Positions 17,978 through 25,491 of a stretch of DNA of 45,684 nt are shown here, piece after piece; the stretch's first letter is position 1, and each line of letters begins with the position of its first letter. The translations under genes and the position numbers were made by a program. The notes under the pieces were generated by a model that was not told the origin of the DNA, made no database searches, and saw only the letters and a program-made list of their open reading frames with translations. This DNA is from Solirubrobacterales bacterium. GTDB lineage: Bacteria; Actinomycetota; Thermoleophilia; Solirubrobacterales; 70-9. The stretch is from contig JAGQUQ010000013.1 in NCBI GenBank assembly GCA_020438425.1, forward strand, positions 1 to 45,684, in the 5' to 3' direction.

Positions 17978-18990
17978 TGCTTTCAAACGGCAGCACAGTG
18001 CTCGTAACCGGTGGTGGAGGTTTCATCGGATCACACCTCGCCGAGCGACTCCGAAATGACGGACACAACGTCAGAGTCCTTGACAATTTCGCGACCGGTA
18101 GCCGTGAAAATGTCCGGCACCTTCTCGATGACATCGAGTTGATCGAGGGAGACATGCAGAGCTACGAACGGGCCCACAACGCGGTGCGGGGCTGCGACGT
18201 GGTCTTCCACCAGGCCGCGCTTCCTTCGGTGCCCCGGTCGATCCAGGACCCGCTGACGAGCAACGCCTCAAACGTCATCGGCACGCTGAATCTTCTTCTG
18301 GCTGCCCGGGACGAGGGAGTTGACAGGTTCGTTTTTGCGTCGTCTTCTTCCGTATACGGCGCCAACCCTCAACTCCCCAAGGTAGAGACCATGGCGACTT
18401 TGCCGATTTCGCCCTACGCTGTGGCAAAGCAGGCCGCAGAGGGTTACTGCCGGGCCTTCAATGAGGTCTACGGTCTCGAAACCGTTGCGCTCAGGTATTT
18501 CAACGTGTTCGGGCCCAGGCAGGATCCGCTCTCGCAGTATGCCGCGGTGATTCCGAAATTCATCACTTCATTCCTGGAGGGACGTCAGCCAGTCGTTTTC
18601 GGTGACGGAGAGCAGTCTCGTGACTTCACCTACATCGACAACACCGTTGACGCAAACATTCTCGCGGCAAGCGCCGAGGGCGTTGCCGGGCGGGCATTCA
18701 ATATCGCCTGTGGCGAGAGAATCAGCCTGAACGACCTCCTTTCCAAATTGAGGGAACTGACCGGAAGCAGCCTTTCGGCCCAGTACCTCGACCCTCGCCC
18801 GGGAGACATTCCCCATTCCCTGGCGGATGTTTCGCAAGCCCGCGAATGTCTCGGATTCAGCCCGCAAGTTGACCTCCTCGACGGTCTTGCGCGCACTGTT
18901 GAGTATCACCGGGAGATCAGCTCCGGCACGGGTGACCTCGCCGGGCCGGGTACGAACGAAGAGATCGGCATCTCAAACCCGGGGCGGTAG
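17977..18990 (+). CDS. UDP-sugar 4-epimerase, WbpP/GalE-like (extended SDR)
   Basis: 337 aa from ATG 17977, which overlaps the upstream TGA by one base; a TTG at 17974 would add one residue. Signatures are TVLVTGGGGFIGSHLAERL (NAD site), FASSSSVYG, ISPYAVAKQAAE (YxxxK) and ALRYFNVFGPRQDPLSQYAAVIPKF, the last highly typical of UDP-GlcNAc 4-epimerases such as WbpP and Gne. It probably interconverts UDP-GlcNAc/GalNAc or their uronic acids. With the dehydrogenase at 2355 and the amidotransferase immediately upstream it matches the enzyme set that makes GalNAcA-type uronamides in Pseudomonas O6. The 14-base gap to the next glycosyltransferase indicates the same operon. Confidence 0.9.
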   Translation: MLSNGSTVLVTGGGGFIGSHLAERLRNDGHNVRVLDNFATGSRENVRHLLDDIELIEGDMQSYERAHNAVRGCDVVFHQAALPSVPRSIQDPLTSNASNVIGTLNLLLAARDEGVDRFVFASSSSVYGANPQLPKVETMATLPISPYAVAKQAAEGYCRAFNEVYGLETVALRYFNVFGPRQDPLSQYAAVIPKFITSFLEGRQPVVFGDGEQSRDFTYIDNTVDANILAASAEGVAGRAFNIACGERISLNDLLSKLRELTGSSLSAQYLDPRPGDIPHSLADVSQARECLGFSPQVDLLDGLARTVEYHREISSGTGDLAGPGTNEEIGISNPGR

Positions 18991-19004
18991 GTCGGTTAGT
19001 CGAA

Positions 19005-20054
19005 GTGCTGCCGGTCCTCGCCGAAACTGCATATCCAGACTCGGCCCCGGGAGCCCGGGTCAGGCTCGGCTCCTTTGTCCCGTTTTTGGCCGATTGCGGT
19101 GTCGAGCTCTCGGTCCGCTCCAATCTCACCAACGCGGAATACGCGGCGGTGATATCAGCGGGCTCTGCTGCCCGAAAGGCCAGAGTCCTCGGCTCCGGAG
19201 CGGCCAGGTTGATCCGTGACCATCGCATCGATGACGGGCAGGTGTCGATGATCCACCGGCTTCGGAGTCTCCTCCCCCTGCCGGGAATCGATCCACCTCG
19301 CCATCTCGACGTCTATGACTTCGATGATGCCTTGTTCGTCGGATCGACCATGGAGGAGAACCGGAAGTTCGCCTGGCTGAAGCGGGAAGCGGAGCGGTGG
19401 CACAGCTATACGAAGAAGGCGAAGTTGGTGCTGGCTGGAAGCCGCTACCTGGCGGATCGCGCCAGCGAGCTTTCGGGCAGGGTGGAAGTAGTCCCTTCCT
19501 GCGTCGACCCCTCGATCCAGCCGCTGCGTGTCCACGGTGACGGTGAACCAGTCCGAATCGGCTGGATCGGTTCGCAGTCAACGGCGGTGTATCTGAATCA
19601 GCTGCTTCCGGTTTTCGAGAAGCTCCACACGCGAGGCCGGGCATTCGAACTGGTCGCGGTGGGTGCGGGCGGCCAGCTTCCGGCCGTGTGGGCGGAGTCG
19701 CATCCGTGGACCCGCGAAAGCGAAAGCGAGTTTCTGGCGAGCTTTGACATCGGAATCATGCCTCTTCCTGACGATCCCTGGACCCGAGGTAAGTGCGGGT
19801 ACAAGCTTCTCCAGTATTTCTCGGCCGGTGTCCCGGCCATCGCCAGCCCGGTCGGTGCCAACCTCGAGATCCTGGGTTCCGAACGCGGCAGGTTCGCCTC
19901 GGCCGAAGCCGAATGGCTGGAAGCGCTGGAGGAGCTGATCCTGGATTTGGCAACCCGGCGCGAAATGGGAGCCAATGCCAGGAGCTTCGTCGAGGAGAAT
20001 TATTCCTATCAGCGATGGGCACCCCAACTCGCTGAAATGCTTCGTAGCGTCTAG
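19005..20054 (+). CDS. Glycosyltransferase, GT4-like (GT-B fold)
   Basis: 349 aa from GTG 19005. The C-terminal half has the recognisable features: RIGWIGSQSTAVYLNQLLPVF, FDIGIMPLPDDPWTRGKCGYKLLQYFSAGVPAIASPVG (the donor-binding segment near residue 250-290) and a final VEENYSYQRWAPQLAEML helix. The N-terminal half (PGARVRLGSFVPFLADCGV, DVYDFDDALF) fits a GT-B acceptor domain. It is shorter than classic GT4 enzymes and lacks a perfect EX7E, so the exact family is uncertain. It is the last gene of the operon beginning at 14816 and presumably adds a further sugar to the repeat unit. Confidence 0.82.
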   Translation: MLPVLAETAYPDSAPGARVRLGSFVPFLADCGVELSVRSNLTNAEYAAVISAGSAARKARVLGSGAARLIRDHRIDDGQVSMIHRLRSLLPLPGIDPPRHLDVYDFDDALFVGSTMEENRKFAWLKREAERWHSYTKKAKLVLAGSRYLADRASELSGRVEVVPSCVDPSIQPLRVHGDGEPVRIGWIGSQSTAVYLNQLLPVFEKLHTRGRAFELVAVGAGGQLPAVWAESHPWTRESESEFLASFDIGIMPLPDDPWTRGKCGYKLLQYFSAGVPAIASPVGANLEILGSERGRFASAEAEWLEALEELILDLATRREMGANARSFVEENYSYQRWAPQLAEMLRSV

Positions 20055-20180
20055 ACGGTTCATGGTTCTGGCTCGCGCGTGTCCGGCTGTCGTTGCGCGA
20101 TGTCCTTCTCGGACCGTCGTGTGTTCGGTAGCGACCCCGGATTGAGGTACGGTTACGTTTCGCGACCGATTTCAGCGGGG

Positions 20181-20186
20181 TAATAT
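20181..20186 (+). promoter_or_regulatory. -10 box of a probably leaderless TetR transcript
   Basis: TAATAT ends 6 bases before ATG 20193. Transcription would begin at or next to the A of the start codon. No Shine-Dalgarno sequence lies at a usable distance (the nearest G-run is 12 bases away), which supports a leaderless message. The -35 position reads TTTCGC, a weak match. Confidence 0.5.
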
Positions 20187-20192
20187 CGGCTC

Positions 20193-20891
20193 ATGCCGCA
20201 GGAGCAGGTGGAAGACGAAACAGACCCTTTCGGCACCGGCAAGTTGCCGAGTGGCCGGCATGGTTTGCCGCGCGACGTCGTCGTCAGGTCCCAGCGCGAG
20301 CGCATGGTCGAAGCGATGATCGGTGTCGTCGCGGAGAAGGGCTACACCGAAGCCACGGTCGCCGACATCATTTCCACCGCCGGAGTATCCCGCGCCACCT
20401 TCTACGAGCAGTTCGCCGACAAGGAAGACTGTTTCATCGCTGCTTACGGCACCGTGATGGAACGGATGCTGACCTTCGTCGCCGACGGGTTCGCCCAAGA
20501 CGGATCCGACGACTGGGTGATCCAGATCCGGGGCGGGATCGGCGCCCTGCTCACCTACCTGGCCGAGAACCCGGTTGCCGCAAGGGTCGGCATCGTGGAA
20601 GGGTTCGGCGCCGGAGCTCGCGCTCGCGACCGCTATCAGCAGGCAGTTTCCTCCTTCTTTCCCTTCCTCGATTCGGCCCGGAACCTGGTTGAGGAACCCG
20701 ACCGGATTCCGACCCAGGTCGCCCGGGTCATCGTCGGCGGCGTTTCCGCCCTGATGTTCAACGAGGCATCGAACGGCCGGGCCTCCGACCTGCCGAAAAT
20801 GCTGCCGGAGATGATGTACCTCGCAGTCACTCCCTACTTCGGGCATGAGAGGGGAATCGAAGCGATGAACGAGACCAGGGTGGCGGCATGA
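20193..20891 (+). CDS. TetR/AcrR-family regulator, first of a tandem pair
   Basis: 232 aa. The helix-turn-helix domain runs from about residue 35 to 80: RMVEAMIGVVAEKGYTEATVADI, then STAGVSRATFYEQFADKEDCFIAAY, a textbook TetR DNA-binding region. The C-terminal helical ligand domain is not assignable to a ligand. An unusual 30-residue arm precedes the HTH and contains LPSGRHGLPRDVVVRSQRER, which the next gene shares. The two genes overlap by four bases (ATGA at 20888) and are surely cotranscribed and paralogous. They may form a heterodimer. Nothing nearby identifies a target. Confidence 0.92.
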   Translation: MPQEQVEDETDPFGTGKLPSGRHGLPRDVVVRSQRERMVEAMIGVVAEKGYTEATVADIISTAGVSRATFYEQFADKEDCFIAAYGTVMERMLTFVADGFAQDGSDDWVIQIRGGIGALLTYLAENPVAARVGIVEGFGAGARARDRYQQAVSSFFPFLDSARNLVEEPDRIPTQVARVIVGGVSALMFNEASNGRASDLPKMLPEMMYLAVTPYFGHERGIEAMNETRVAA

Positions 20892-21571
20892 GCGAGATCA
20901 CCCCCTCCCGGCTTCCTTCCGGGCGGCACAACCTGCCCCGGGAGTTCGTGGTCACCTCGCAGCGTGACCGCCTGCTCGACTCGATGGCCCAGGCCTGTGC
21001 CGAGAAGCGCTACGCCGAAGTCAGCGTTGCCGACATCGTCTCCCGCGCCCGGGTTTCGCGCTCTACCTTCTACGAAATCTTCCCCGACAAGGAAGCATGC
21101 TTCCTTGCCGCTTACGACGCGATTCTCGGTCGCTTCGTCACCGAGGTGATCAAGGCCTGTGACGATCCGAATCTGACCTGGCCGGAGATGATCGAGCTGG
21201 GGATCGAGGCCAGCCTCAGGTTCCTCGCCGCCGAACCGGCCTTCGCCCGGATGTGCATCGTCGACATGTTCTCGGCCGGGCCGGCCGCGCTCGAGCGGTA
21301 CCTCTCGGCGGTGCGGATGATTTCCGCCTTCGTCGACAGCGGCCGCACGATGATGCCCGGCCGCGAAGAAGTGCCCGAGTCGATCGCCTCGATGGTGGTC
21401 GGAGGCGCTGCGGTGGTGATCCGGGCCGAGATCGTCGACGAGCGGACCGAGATGCTGCCCGAGGTCGGGCCCGACCTGCTTTACGCAATCCTCGTCTCCT
21501 ACATGGAGAAGGAAGAAGCCCTCGAGCGTTCCGAGCGGTATGCCGAACGGCTCGGCTTTGTCACCTCTTAG
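20888..21571 (+). CDS. TetR/AcrR-family regulator, second of a tandem pair
   Basis: 227 aa TetR protein starting in the stop of its paralogue. The N-terminal arm SGRHNLPREFVVTSQRDRLL mirrors the first gene; then come the HTH segments DSMAQACAEKRYAEVSVADIV and ARVSRSTFYEIFPDKEACFLAAY. The C-terminal domain (residues 80-227) is all-helical with no identifiable ligand pocket. The stop TAG is followed 30 bases later by an inverted repeat (21602-21626). The target may be the pair itself or the downstream WYL gene; neither is shown by sequence. Confidence 0.92.
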   Translation: MSEITPSRLPSGRHNLPREFVVTSQRDRLLDSMAQACAEKRYAEVSVADIVSRARVSRSTFYEIFPDKEACFLAAYDAILGRFVTEVIKACDDPNLTWPEMIELGIEASLRFLAAEPAFARMCIVDMFSAGPAALERYLSAVRMISAFVDSGRTMMPGREEVPESIASMVVGGAAVVIRAEIVDERTEMLPEVGPDLLYAILVSYMEKEEALERSERYAERLGFVTS

Positions 21572-21595
21572 TCACGGCTCTCTCACGGAAGTGTG

Positions 21596-21626
21596 AAAAA
21601 AGCGGCATTTTGCGGCGGAATGCCGC
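21596..21626 (-). terminator. Perfect inverted repeat with T6 tail on the minus strand, upstream of the PafBC gene
   Basis: GCGGCATT (21602-21609) and AATGCCGC (21619-21626) are perfect complements with a nine-base spacer. The A6 run at 21596-21601 becomes T6 immediately after the stem on the minus strand, an intrinsic terminator layout. No minus-strand gene ends here, so it would stop antisense transcription running back through the PafBC gene from the convergent RTX gene. It could equally be an operator for the TetR pair or the WYL regulator. Confidence 0.45.
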
Positions 21627-21682
21627 ATTGGAGCCCCTCTTGAAGGCGGCCGGAGCGCGTTCACAGGTAGAGTCGGTCGTCG

Positions 21683-23734
21683 ATGGCAAAGGACACCGAG
21701 AAGCTGATCCGGCAGCTCTCGCTGATCTCGTTTCTGATGGCCCAGGGTCGCCCCGTATCGGCTCTGGAAATCAAGCGGGAGGTAGAGGGCTACAGCGTGA
21801 TGAACGAGGACGCGTTCGCGCGGCGTTTTTACGCGGACCGGGCCGAACTCGACAGTCTCGGCATCGAACTTCAGGTCGACCGGCCGGGCGAGGGCTTCTT
21901 CGAGGCCGAGCTTTACTCCCTGCCGCCGGAAAACTTCTACCTGCCGGAGATCAAGTTCACCGACGATGAACTCGCCGCGCTCCGGACCTCGCTCAGCCTG
22001 CTCACCGAGGGCGAGTTCGCCTACGCCGAGCCGCTCCGCCTGGCTTTGCAGCAGGTCGCCTGGGGGCATCCCAATCCGCTGGCCGACCCCGACAACATCC
22101 CGGTCTCGATGGCCAAGTTTTCGGCCACTTCCTCGCGTGACCTGACCCAGCGCCTGGCCCGTATCGAGACTGCGATCTCCCGGCACAAGACGATCACCTT
22201 CGAGTACCACACGATCGGCTCCGACAAGGTTTCCGACCGCAAGGTTGATCCCTACCACCTGGTCTTCCGGGGCGGGCAGTTCTACCTGATCGGCCACTCG
22301 CATGAACGTGATGCCGTCCGGGTGTTCCGGCTCTCGCGGATCCGCGGAAAGGTCGGGTATGCGACCAAGTCCGAGCACGATTTCAACGCGCCGGAAGATT
22401 TCGAGCGCCGCGACTACGCCGAACTGGCCGACTGGCAGCTCGGCGAGGAGACCGGCCGGGCCCGGATCTTCTTCAGCGACCGCATCGCCTGGCTGATCGA
22501 GCGGGATTTCGGCAGCCACGGCGAGGTCAGCCCGGCCGACCCCAAGGAGACCGGCGGCAGGGAAGGCATCGTCCTGGAGACCTCCTACGCCAGCGAACGC
22601 GAGCTCCTGGCCTGGGTGCTCCGCTGGCGCCAGAACGCCGAAGTGCTCGGTCCCCCAGAGTTCAAGACGGCAGCAGAGGAGAGGATCGCTCTGCTCCGCG
22701 ACCGCCACATCAACGGTTTCGACGTGGCCGAGGCCCAGACCGACTTTCCGACCCCGATCAGGGAACGTCGTCAGCGCAGCAAGGACCGTTCCGCCGCGGC
22801 GATCCGGCCCGAGCGCTTCGGGCGCCTGGTCACTCTCGCCGGCATGCTGATCGGCGCCGCGAAGGAAGGCACGGCGCTCTCGATGTCGGATCTCTGCCAG
22901 CGGCTCGAGCTTTCGGAAGAAGAACTGCGAGATGACATCGACGTCCTCAACGTCGTCAACTTCGGCGGCGGCACCTACGTGCTCTACGCCGAGATAAAGG
23001 GCGACATCATCGAGGTCGATTCCGAGCCCTACGGCGATTCCTTCGCCCGCCCGGCCCGCCTGTTGCCGCTCGAAGCCAAGGCTCTGGTCGCGGCGATCGA
23101 CCTGGTCGGCGACCACCTGCCGCAGGCCAAGCTGGATACCGCCCGGGAGAAGATCATCGAGGCGCTGGGCCGGGATCCCGCCCATGAGGGTCTGGCAATC
23201 GTTTCCGAGTCGGGCGGCGCCGAAGCGGCCCGGATCGTCAACGAGGCGATCGCCAAGCGCCAGGTCCTCGAACTCAATTACTACAAGGAGAACGAGGACA
23301 AGTTCTCCGAACGCAAGGTCGAGCCGTACCGTTTGGAGAACGGGCGCGAAGGCTGGTATGCCGAGTGTTTCGATCTCGACCGCCAGGCGATGCGCCACTT
23401 CAAGCTCGACCGGATCAAGGATGCGAATCCGACCGGCGAAAACTTCGAGCCGCGACCGGAAGCCGAAGAGCTGGCCGGGGTAGAGGGCTGGATGAGCGAC
23501 GGCCAGGTGCCCGAGGCCTCGGTCGCCCGGGTCTGGGTCTCGCCCGAGCGTTCACGCTGGGTTCGCGAGGAGCGGAACGTGGTCGAGGAACTCGCTGACG
23601 GTGCGGTCGTGGTCGAGATGCCCTACGCCGGCACCAGCTGGCTGGTCCGGGAGATCCTCCGCGGTGCCGGTGACCTCGTGGTGCTCGAACCGCAGGAAGC
23701 TCGCGACGCGATCAGCCGCGAACTCGCTGCCTGA
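21683..23734 (+). CDS. pafBC: Fused PafB-PafC-like WYL-domain transcriptional regulator
   Basis: 683 aa, two similar halves. Each half has an N-terminal winged-helix-like region (residues 1-80 and about 365-450) and a WYL domain: TFEYHTIG...VDPYHLVF...FYLIGHS...VFRLSRI from about residue 170, and LELNYYKEN...RKVEPYRLENGREGWYAECFD...HFKLDRI from about 528, each followed by a WCX-like segment. PafB and PafC are separate adjacent genes in mycobacteria, where they activate RecA-independent DNA-damage genes; single-chain fusions occur in other actinobacteria. WYL domains probably sense nucleic acid. The proteasome accessory genes often linked to pafBC are not in this window. The gene ends 8 bases before the convergent RTX gene. 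Confidence 0.85.
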   Translation: MAKDTEKLIRQLSLISFLMAQGRPVSALEIKREVEGYSVMNEDAFARRFYADRAELDSLGIELQVDRPGEGFFEAELYSLPPENFYLPEIKFTDDELAALRTSLSLLTEGEFAYAEPLRLALQQVAWGHPNPLADPDNIPVSMAKFSATSSRDLTQRLARIETAISRHKTITFEYHTIGSDKVSDRKVDPYHLVFRGGQFYLIGHSHERDAVRVFRLSRIRGKVGYATKSEHDFNAPEDFERRDYAELADWQLGEETGRARIFFSDRIAWLIERDFGSHGEVSPADPKETGGREGIVLETSYASERELLAWVLRWRQNAEVLGPPEFKTAAEERIALLRDRHINGFDVAEAQTDFPTPIRERRQRSKDRSAAAIRPERFGRLVTLAGMLIGAAKEGTALSMSDLCQRLELSEEELRDDIDVLNVVNFGGGTYVLYAEIKGDIIEVDSEPYGDSFARPARLLPLEAKALVAAIDLVGDHLPQAKLDTAREKIIEALGRDPAHEGLAIVSESGGAEAARIVNEAIAKRQVLELNYYKENEDKFSERKVEPYRLENGREGWYAECFDLDRQAMRHFKLDRIKDANPTGENFEPRPEAEELAGVEGWMSDGQVPEASVARVWVSPERSRWVREERNVVEELADGAVVVEMPYAGTSWLVREILRGAGDLVVLEPQEARDAISRELAA

Positions 23735-23742
23735 CTGCCGGC

Positions 23743-25296
23743 TCAGGGAATCGGGCCGTTACCGACCTCGTAGTCGAAACCGAGGTTGGACAGTTCGGTG
23801 AAGCTGTAGCTGCCCCAGTTCTGGGCCTCGTCCCAAACGGTGGGACTTAGACGGATAGTCCCCAGCGCAGTACCCTCCGGAATCTCGATCGTTCCCTCGT
23901 AGATGCCATCGAGGCTGGTCCCGCTGGTTCGGGTCAGGAACTCTCCGAAGCCGTTGCCGTTGGCCGGCAGCGCGTTGACCGTGACCCCGTAGTCACCCAC
24001 CCCCGCGAGGTTGTCGGTGGCCCGGAGGCTGACGCTGACAACTGCCGATTCGGTGGTCGTATCGATTTGATCTGGGGTCACCGAGAACGCGATGACCTTG
24101 GGCTTTTCGGTGTCGCCGGGGCCGGTCTGGTGGAGCTTGTCCGGGAAGCCACGTTGCTTCAGCTCATCCGGCATCAATCCTCCGGCGTTGCCGGCCCGGT
24201 CAATCGCAGCGGCGAAAAGGGCCATGGTGCCCTGTTTGGTGTAGCGCGGCAGGGTGATGGATCCCCGATAGACGCCATCGGTATCCGTCCCCGAGATCCG
24301 GGTGAAGTTGCTGGCCATGAACTGCACGTTGTAGTTGTCCATGAACCTGGCCGACACGTCCACGGCATTGAACTGCTCGATCGGAATGCCCGAGGCGTCG
24401 TCGGTTACCCGGATCGTGAAGGTGACAGTCTGCGGTCCGGAGGAGGTGTTGACGGAGGTGCGGTCAACGGACACCGAGTGGATCTCGGGCTTCTCGCTGT
24501 CGCCGATCCCGACCTGGTCGAAGCCGTTCGCGAACCCCAGCTTTGCCAGGGCCTTGCTGTCGAGTTCATCGCGATTGCCTTGCTTGTCGTCGAAGCTGAG
24601 GTTGAGCTCCCAGCGTCCCTGCGCGGAGTAGTGGGGCATGAGCACCTGGCCCGAGTACGTGCTGTCCATCTGGTCCCCGGAGGTGTGCTGGACCCAGGCC
24701 CATTGCCGCTGCCCAGTCGCCGGATGAATCAGGCTGAGTGAAGGTTCATGTCTCAGCCCGGAAAGGTCGTCGGTGATCCGGATGGTGAACCGGACCCAGG
24801 CGGCTTCCGTTTCCGTATTGATGGTCGGGTTCAGGACTTCGAAGCTCTCGATTCGAGGGGCCGTGTCATCGCAGCCCGGGGTGACGGTGTCGGTGGCCGA
24901 GTCAAGGCAGCGGTTATTGCCTGGGCCGGTGAAGAGCGAGTTCTCGCCCTGGCCACCGTCGAGGAAGTCGTTGCCGAGTCCGGCGTAGAGGGTGTCGTCA
25001 TCTGGCTGGCCGAAGAGGCGGTCGTTGCCTTTGCCGGCACGGATCACGTCGTCGCCGCGGCCGCCGCGAATGATGTCGTGGCCGGTCAGGCCCCAGATCC
25101 GGTCTTTGCCAGCGAATCCGCAGATCACGTCCCGTCCCTTGGTTCCGTAGATCCGGTCGGAGCCCTTGGTTCCCTTGATCGTGCACTTCGGCTTGGCGGC
25201 GGTCGCCGAAGAAGCGCCGAAGAAGGCGAAGGTGACTGCGAAAAGCGTGACGGCAGCGACGGCTGCGGCGAAGCGCCTGGTTTCCCTGGAATTCAT
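23743..25296 (-). CDS. Secreted protein with RTX-type repeats and three Ig-like repeats
   Basis: 517 aa from ATG 25296, which has AAGGGG close upstream and opens a signal peptide (RRFAAAVAAVTLFAVTFAFF ... SSATAA). Residues 33-105 are a run of nine-residue calcium-binding RTX repeats of the type GxxGxDxIxG (KGSDRIYG, KGRDVICG, AGKDRIWG, RGDDVIRA, KGNDRLFG, LGNDFLDG). After a cysteine-containing break (NRCLD, PGCDD) come three related units of about 130 residues, each opening like PxIxSxxVxxxxVNT and containing a TITDDxSG-like motif, SGTxxDGxYxGxIxxP and a closing ELxxxGF. These resemble bacterial Ig-like adhesive or structural repeats. The function is unknown; surface or extracellular location is inferred. 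Confidence 0.8.
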   Translation of the reverse strand: MNSRETRRFAAAVAAVTLFAVTFAFFGASSATAAKPKCTIKGTKGSDRIYGTKGRDVICGFAGKDRIWGLTGHDIIRGGRGDDVIRAGKGNDRLFGQPDDDTLYAGLGNDFLDGGQGENSLFTGPGNNRCLDSATDTVTPGCDDTAPRIESFEVLNPTINTETEAAWVRFTIRITDDLSGLRHEPSLSLIHPATGQRQWAWVQHTSGDQMDSTYSGQVLMPHYSAQGRWELNLSFDDKQGNRDELDSKALAKLGFANGFDQVGIGDSEKPEIHSVSVDRTSVNTSSGPQTVTFTIRVTDDASGIPIEQFNAVDVSARFMDNYNVQFMASNFTRISGTDTDGVYRGSITLPRYTKQGTMALFAAAIDRAGNAGGLMPDELKQRGFPDKLHQTGPGDTEKPKVIAFSVTPDQIDTTTESAVVSVSLRATDNLAGVGDYGVTVNALPANGNGFGEFLTRTSGTSLDGIYEGTIEIPEGTALGTIRLSPTVWDEAQNWGSYSFTELSNLGFDYEVGNGPIP

Positions 25297-25383
25297 CTGA
25301 CCCCTTGATCTACGGGACGAGCCCGGTTGCATCGTGCTGCGGGAATTGTAGGGAGAGAAACCCTCCGGACGGGTCCAGGTTTT

Positions 25384-25427
25384 GGTGGGTCGGATTTTCT
25401 GCGGTCCTCCGGAGAAACCGACCCACC
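25384..25427. promoter_or_regulatory. Inverted repeat in the divergent RTX/MBL promoter region
   Basis: GGTGGGTCGG (25384-25393) and CCGACCCACC (25418-25427) are perfect ten-base complements separated by 24 bases that themselves contain the palindrome CTCCGGAG. It lies in the 195-base gap between two divergently transcribed genes. No T tract follows on either side, so an operator for a dimeric regulator is more likely than a terminator. Confidence 0.45.
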
Positions 25428-25491
25428 GATTTCCCAGATCCTGGCTCCGAACCTCCGGGAGCGTTCGGTCACAACCTCTAGGGTGGGGCGA

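Noticed and set aside
21572..23398. A 608-codon minus-strand frame opposite pafBC
   Set aside because: The opposite strand encodes a clear WYL protein; this frame shows no domain and mirrors its codon bias.
24996..25200. Short repeated units that might be a tandem DNA repeat
   Set aside because: They are the nine-residue RTX protein repeats; DNA identity between units is low.
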